DNA of 64,000 nt from Bordetella genomosp. 9 (lineage in GTDB: Bacteria > Pseudomonadota > Gammaproteobacteria > Burkholderiales > Burkholderiaceae_B), in the NCBI RefSeq assembly GCF_002261425.1, contig NZ_NEVJ01000002.1, positions 1,109,453-1,173,452 on the forward strand, given 5' to 3'. Numbering within the stretch: the first letter of the stretch is position 1; every line of letters starts with the position of its first letter. Shown one piece after another: positions 61,101 through 64,000 of the stretch. The notes under the pieces are model-generated. The model saw only the letters and a program-made list of their open reading frames with translations. It was not told where the DNA came from and did not search any database. The position numbers and the translations under genes were made by a program.

Positions 61101-64000
61101 CAGGGCACCAACGACGCCCCCACGATTAGCGTCCCGACGGGCGCGGACGCTGGCTCCGTGACGGAAGACGGCACCAAGACCGCCACGGGCCAGTTCAGCC
61201 AGACGGACGTCGACGCGACGGACACGCACACCTGGACGGTGGATGGCAACGCGCAGGGCGCCTACGGTACCTTCGGCGTCGACCAGACAGGCAAGTGGAC
61301 CTACACGCTGGACAACGCCGCCGCCCAGTCGCTGACGGCGAACGATCACATCCAGGAAACCTACACGGTCAAGGTCGACGATGGCCACGGCGGCACGGCG
61401 ACCAAGTCGGTCACGCTGACGATCAACGGCACCGATGACGCGGCGATCATCACGCCGCACGCGACGGGCAGCGATGCAGGCACGGTCAAGGAAGATACGA
61501 CGTTGACTACCAGCGGCAAGCTGGACATCGTCGACGCCGACGCCGGTCAGGCTGTCTTCGTACCGCAGACGAGCACTGCCGGTACCTACGGCACCTTCGC
61601 CCTGACGACGGATGGCACCTGGACGTACAACCTGAACAACGCTTCCACGGCAGTTCAGCAACTTGCTGTCGGCCAGACGGCGACGGAGACGTTCACGGTA
61701 ACGTCTGCCGACGGCACGACGAGCACGGTGACGGTCACCGTCCAGGGTGCCAACGATGCCCCGACCATCAACGCCCCGACCGGAGCGGATTCTGGTTCCG
61801 TTACGGAAGACGGCGCTAAGACCGCGACGGGTCAGTTCAGCAAGACTGACATCGACGCGACCGACGCGCACACCTGGACCGTTGATGGCAACGCGAAGGG
61901 CGCCTACGGCACCTTCGCCGTGGACCAAGCCGGCAAGTGGACCTACACGCTGGACAATACCGCAGCTCAGTCGCTGACCGCGAAGGACCACATTCAGGAG
62001 ACCTACACGGTCAAGGTTGATGACGGCCACGGTGGCACGGCAACGAAGTCCGTGACCTTGACCATCAACGGCACGGATGACGCGGCGATCATCACGCCGC
62101 ATGCGACGGGCAGCGACGCGGGAACGGTCAAGGAAGACACGACGCTGACCACCAGCGGCAAGTTGGATGTCGCGGATCCGGACGCCGGTCAGGCGGTATT
62201 TGTTGCCCAAAACGTCAACGGCCAGTATGGCTCGTTCACGATGGGCACGGACGGCACATGGACCTACACACTGAACAACGCGTCGACAGTGGTCCAACAG
62301 TTGGCCGCCGGCCAAACGGCGACTGAGAAGTTCACGGTGGCCTCCGCTGATGGCACCACGAGCACCGTGACGGTGACGGTCCAGGGCACCAATGATGCCC
62401 CGGCCATCAACGCCCCGACCGGCACAGATGCTGGATCCGTCACCGAAGATGGTGGCAAGACCGCGACTGGCCAGTTCAGCCAGACGGACATTGACGCCAC
62501 CGATACGCATACCTGGACGGTGGACGGCAGCGCCAGGGGCGCCTACGGCACCTTCGCTGTGGATCAGACCGGCAAGTGGACCTACACGCTGGACAACACT
62601 GCCGCCCAGTCGCTGACGGCGAACGATCACATCCAGGAAACCTACGCGGTCAAGGTGGACGACGGCCATGGCGGAACGGCCACCAAATCGGTCACGCTCA
62701 CAATCAACGGTACCGACGACGCGGCGATCATCACGCCGCACGCGATGGGCAGTGATGCCGGAACGGTAAAGGAAGACACGACGCTGACTACCAGCGGCAA
62801 GCTGGATATCGTCGACCCCGACGCAGGCCAGGCGGTCTTCGTACCCCAGGCGGGCACCGCGGGCACTTACGGAACCTTCGCCCTGACAACGGACGGCACG
62901 TGGACGTACACGCTCGACAACACCAATCCGGCGGTGCAGGCGCTGGGCGTCAATGAGAGCCGAGTCGAACAATTCACCGTTACGTCTGCCGACGGCACGA
63001 CCAGCACCGTCACGGTGAGCGTTCAAGGCACCAACGACGCCCCGACGATCAACGTACCGTCAGGGTCGGACACCGGGTCCGTCACCGAAGACGGCAGCAA
63101 GACTGCGACGGGTCAGTTCAGCAAGACCGATATCGACGCCACCGACACGCACACCTGGACGGTGGACGGCAACGCGAAGGGCGCCTACGGCACCTTCAAT
63201 GTGGACCAAACCGGCAAGTGGACCTACACGCTGGACAACGCCGCAGCGCAGTCGCTGACGGCGAAGGACCACATTCAGGAAACCTACACGGTCAAGGTCG
63301 ACGATGGCCACGGCGGCACGGCGACCAAGTCGGTCACGCTGACGATCAACGGCACCGATGACGCGGCGATCATCATGCCGCATGCGACGGGCAGCGACGC
63401 GGGAACGGTCAAGGAGGACACGACCCTGACCACCAGCGGCAAGCTCGACGTCGTCGATCCGGATGCTGGCCAAGCGGTGTTTGTACCGCAGACGAACACC
63501 GCAGGTACTTATGGCACCTTTGCCCTGACGACGGATGGCACATGGACGTATACGCTGAACAACTCCGCAACGGCGGTCCAGCAACTCGCCGCGGGCCAGA
63601 CGGCGACTGAGAAGTTCACGGTGGCGTCGGCAGATGGCACCACGAGCACGGTCACGGTGACGGTGCAGGGTACCAACGATGCGCCCACCATCAACGTTCC
63701 GACGGGAGCTGATGCCGGTTCGGTTACAGAAGACGGCACCAAGACCGCGACGGGCCAGTTCAGCAAGACGGACATCGACGCGACGGACACGCACAGCTGG
63801 ACTGTCGACGGCAACTCGAAGGGCGCCTACGGTACCTTCGCCGTCGACCAGACCGGCAAGTGGACGTACACCCTGGACAACGCTGCGACTCAGTCGCTGA
63901 CGGCGAAGGACCACATCCAGGAAACCTACACGGTCAAGGTCGACGACGGTCACGGCGGAACGGCGACCAAGTCTGTCACGCTGACGATCAATGGTACCGC
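58140..64000 (+). CDS. Giant LapA/Bap-like surface adhesin (VCBS/cadherin repeats), 5' part
   Basis: The frame is open from the ATG at 58140 to the right edge (at least 1953 residues) and continues beyond. Residues 1-75 match the retention module of LapA-type adhesins (VLQVTGRAWMRHPDGSLTELHAG, TSSGATVSLQVEGG), which holds the protein in the outer-membrane TolC pore. DPTAALTSGSGG (about 123) followed by SSFVRLARILESTTPLSLEYP is where LapG would cut; the di-alanine is followed by Leu rather than Gly. A Gly/Thr/Pro-rich linker follows, then a cadherin-like domain (about 226-345), an Ig-like/cadherin domain (to about 440), a second cadherin-like domain (to about 558) and a VCBS domain (to about 673). 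Six two-domain repeats come next. Such proteins leave by type 1 secretion and build biofilm; the secretion genes and RTX tail must lie outside. Confidence 0.93.
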   Translation, partial: MAYSLPATVLQVTGRAWMRHPDGSLTELHAGSRIPPDTEIVTSSGATVSLQVEGGMPILIGENREVALTDDMAGAVDAAEARVAPPQGTDSDRLLAALQSGEDPFDNLDPTAALTSGSGGDAAGSSFVRLARILESTTPLSLEYPNPGAAQTTANVPAAGVAGGDGGSATDGAGTGAANTGSGGAAAPSSGVSAGAPVVGNVPSGEPATGAPSTGTPSTGTPVDVPHVNTAPVAAADTATTTQNASVSGNILRNDTDPDNDALAIVRVGDQRMVTGGVTVAGSSGGTFTVYPDGSYVFNPGASYQHLGAGQTATSSASYTVTDPSGATSTTTVTVTITGVNDAPVSTGLSDVAGQDAQQGVNVDVSSHFSDVDTGDRLTYSAVGLPPGLTIDPRTGVISGTIDASASMGGDHGKYQVVVTATDGIGASTSQAFAWNVGNPAPVAGDDSASGGQNQVLDGNVISGDAQGHGRDVDPDGDTLAVIDVNGQAGNVGQALAGDHGGTFVLNADGSYRFDPGAAFNYLPAGQTRATSISYTVSDGQGGVSTATLTVTVTGTNDVPVMSSGVHAVTEDQGVTGGQLTAEGRLSITDADAGEATFRPGAHFDSSTGNGNAALGTLVFNADGSYTYTVANDNPVVQGLKSGESIVETYTVTSQDGSATSTITITINGTDDRAVITPHAPGDDAGAVIEDMAQTASGKLDVVDLDAGQAVFVPQTGAAGTYGTFSIAADGAWTYTLNNADPAVQALGANESRVEQFTVTSADGTTSTVIVTVQGTNDAPIINVATGADAGAVTEDDAKTATGQFSQTDVDATDTHTWTVDGNAQGAYGTFSVDQTGKWTYTLDNAAAQSLTAKDHIQETYTVKVDDGHGGTATKSVTVTITGTDDAAIITPHATGSDAGTVKEDTTLTTSGKLDIVDPDAGQAVFVPQVSTAGTYGTFALTTDGTWTYTLNNTDPAVQALGVDETRIEQFTVTSADGTTSTVTVTVQGTNDAPTISVPTGADAGSVTEDGTKTATGQFSQTDVDATDTHTWTVDGNAQGAYGTFGVDQTGKWTYTLDNAAAQSLTANDHIQETYTVKVDDGHGGTATKSVTLTINGTDDAAIITPHATGSDAGTVKEDTTLTTSGKLDIVDADAGQAVFVPQTSTAGTYGTFALTTDGTWTYNLNNASTAVQQLAVGQTATETFTVTSADGTTSTVTVTVQGANDAPTINAPTGADSGSVTEDGAKTATGQFSKTDIDATDAHTWTVDGNAKGAYGTFAVDQAGKWTYTLDNTAAQSLTAKDHIQETYTVKVDDGHGGTATKSVTLTINGTDDAAIITPHATGSDAGTVKEDTTLTTSGKLDVADPDAGQAVFVAQNVNGQYGSFTMGTDGTWTYTLNNASTVVQQLAAGQTATEKFTVASADGTTSTVTVTVQGTNDAPAINAPTGTDAGSVTEDGGKTATGQFSQTDIDATDTHTWTVDGSARGAYGTFAVDQTGKWTYTLDNTAAQSLTANDHIQETYAVKVDDGHGGTATKSVTLTINGTDDAAIITPHAMGSDAGTVKEDTTLTTSGKLDIVDPDAGQAVFVPQAGTAGTYGTFALTTDGTWTYTLDNTNPAVQALGVNESRVEQFTVTSADGTTSTVTVSVQGTNDAPTINVPSGSDTGSVTEDGSKTATGQFSKTDIDATDTHTWTVDGNAKGAYGTFNVDQTGKWTYTLDNAAAQSLTAKDHIQETYTVKVDDGHGGTATKSVTLTINGTDDAAIIMPHATGSDAGTVKEDTTLTTSGKLDVVDPDAGQAVFVPQTNTAGTYGTFALTTDGTWTYTLNNSATAVQQLAAGQTATEKFTVASADGTTSTVTVTVQGTNDAPTINVPTGADAGSVTEDGTKTATGQFSKTDIDATDTHSWTVDGNSKGAYGTFAVDQTGKWTYTLDNAATQSLTAKDHIQETYTVKVDDGHGGTATKSVTLTINGT
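60159..64000 (+). repeat. Six tandem 639-642 bp units within the adhesin gene
   Basis: Units begin at 60159, 60801, 61443, 62085, 62724 and 63366; the last is cut by the window edge. Each encodes two VCBS-type domains of about 107 residues: one with KEDTTLTTSGKLD and FTVTSADGTTST, the other with TEDGTKTATGQF and KVDDGHGGTATKS. The first domain has two versions, PAVQALG...EQF (units 1, 2, 5) and VQQLA.GQTATE (units 3, 4, 6). Unit 4 is one codon shorter and has FVAQNVNGQYGSF in place of the usual strand. Confidence 0.9.

Noticed and set aside
58791..63026. A 1411-codon open frame on the minus strand opposite the adhesin
   Set aside because: It is Arg/Val/Gly-rich with no domain, and its repeats simply mirror the plus-strand VCBS units. 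The plus frame gives clear retention-module, cadherin and VCBS domains.
60159..64000. Regular repeats considered as a CRISPR array or satellite
   Set aside because: The 642-bp period, intact reading frame and protein-level conservation show coding repeats, not short repeats with unique spacers.

Overview
The window is high-GC, densely packed bacterial DNA. Four Bug-type (TctC) periplasmic binding proteins, BVMO/SDR/esterase catabolic genes and the general gene style point to a betaproteobacterium of the Alcaligenaceae (Bordetella/Achromobacter type). That placement is inference from gene content. I see no rRNA, tRNA, insertion sequence, prophage or CRISPR.

Region 1 (1-19499) is the right part of a hydroxamate-type siderophore locus. 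It holds the 3' end of an NRPS (E / C-A(Ser)-T / C-A(basic residue)-T-TE). A leftward operon encodes acyltransferase, ornithine N5-monooxygenase, diaminobutyrate-type aminotransferase, TonB receptor and esterase. An FhuF-like ferric-siderophore reductase, a PvdE-type exporter and a phosphopantetheinyl transferase complete it. Three promoters share a CTAAA(T/C)-N16-CGTC motif, the signature of a PvdS/OrbS-type iron-starvation sigma factor, which is not in the window.

Region 2 (19572-25813) is a leftward catabolic operon (Bug protein, M81 peptidase, DSD1-type PLP enzyme, MFS transporter) with a divergent LysR regulator. Region 3 (25810-35612 and on to 36767) holds PhoX with an upstream PHO box, an orphan Bug protein, a VOC protein coupled to PEP carboxylase, an IclR regulator, and a second Bug protein followed by two tandem paralogous alpha/beta hydrolases. 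Region 4 (36791-43104) has an Aer-like chemoreceptor, an uncharacterised protein with a possible nuclease-fold motif, a TPC-type P1B ATPase fused to a hemerythrin-like domain, and a DeoR regulator.

Region 5 (43192-51665) pairs a phospholipase C/lipoprotein unit that has its own PHO box with a Bug/BVMO/SDR/IclR/esterase set that fits alcohol-ketone-ester degradation. Two copies of a TCTATAGA-centred palindrome sit at matching distances from the two divergent promoters there. Region 6 (51742-57660) is a histidine-utilisation operon (hutG, hutF, hutD and a polar amino acid ABC transporter) with an IclR regulator. Region 7 (58140 to the right edge) is the start of a giant LapA-like adhesin with a retention module, cadherin-like domains and six tandem 639-642 bp two-domain repeats; it runs off the window.
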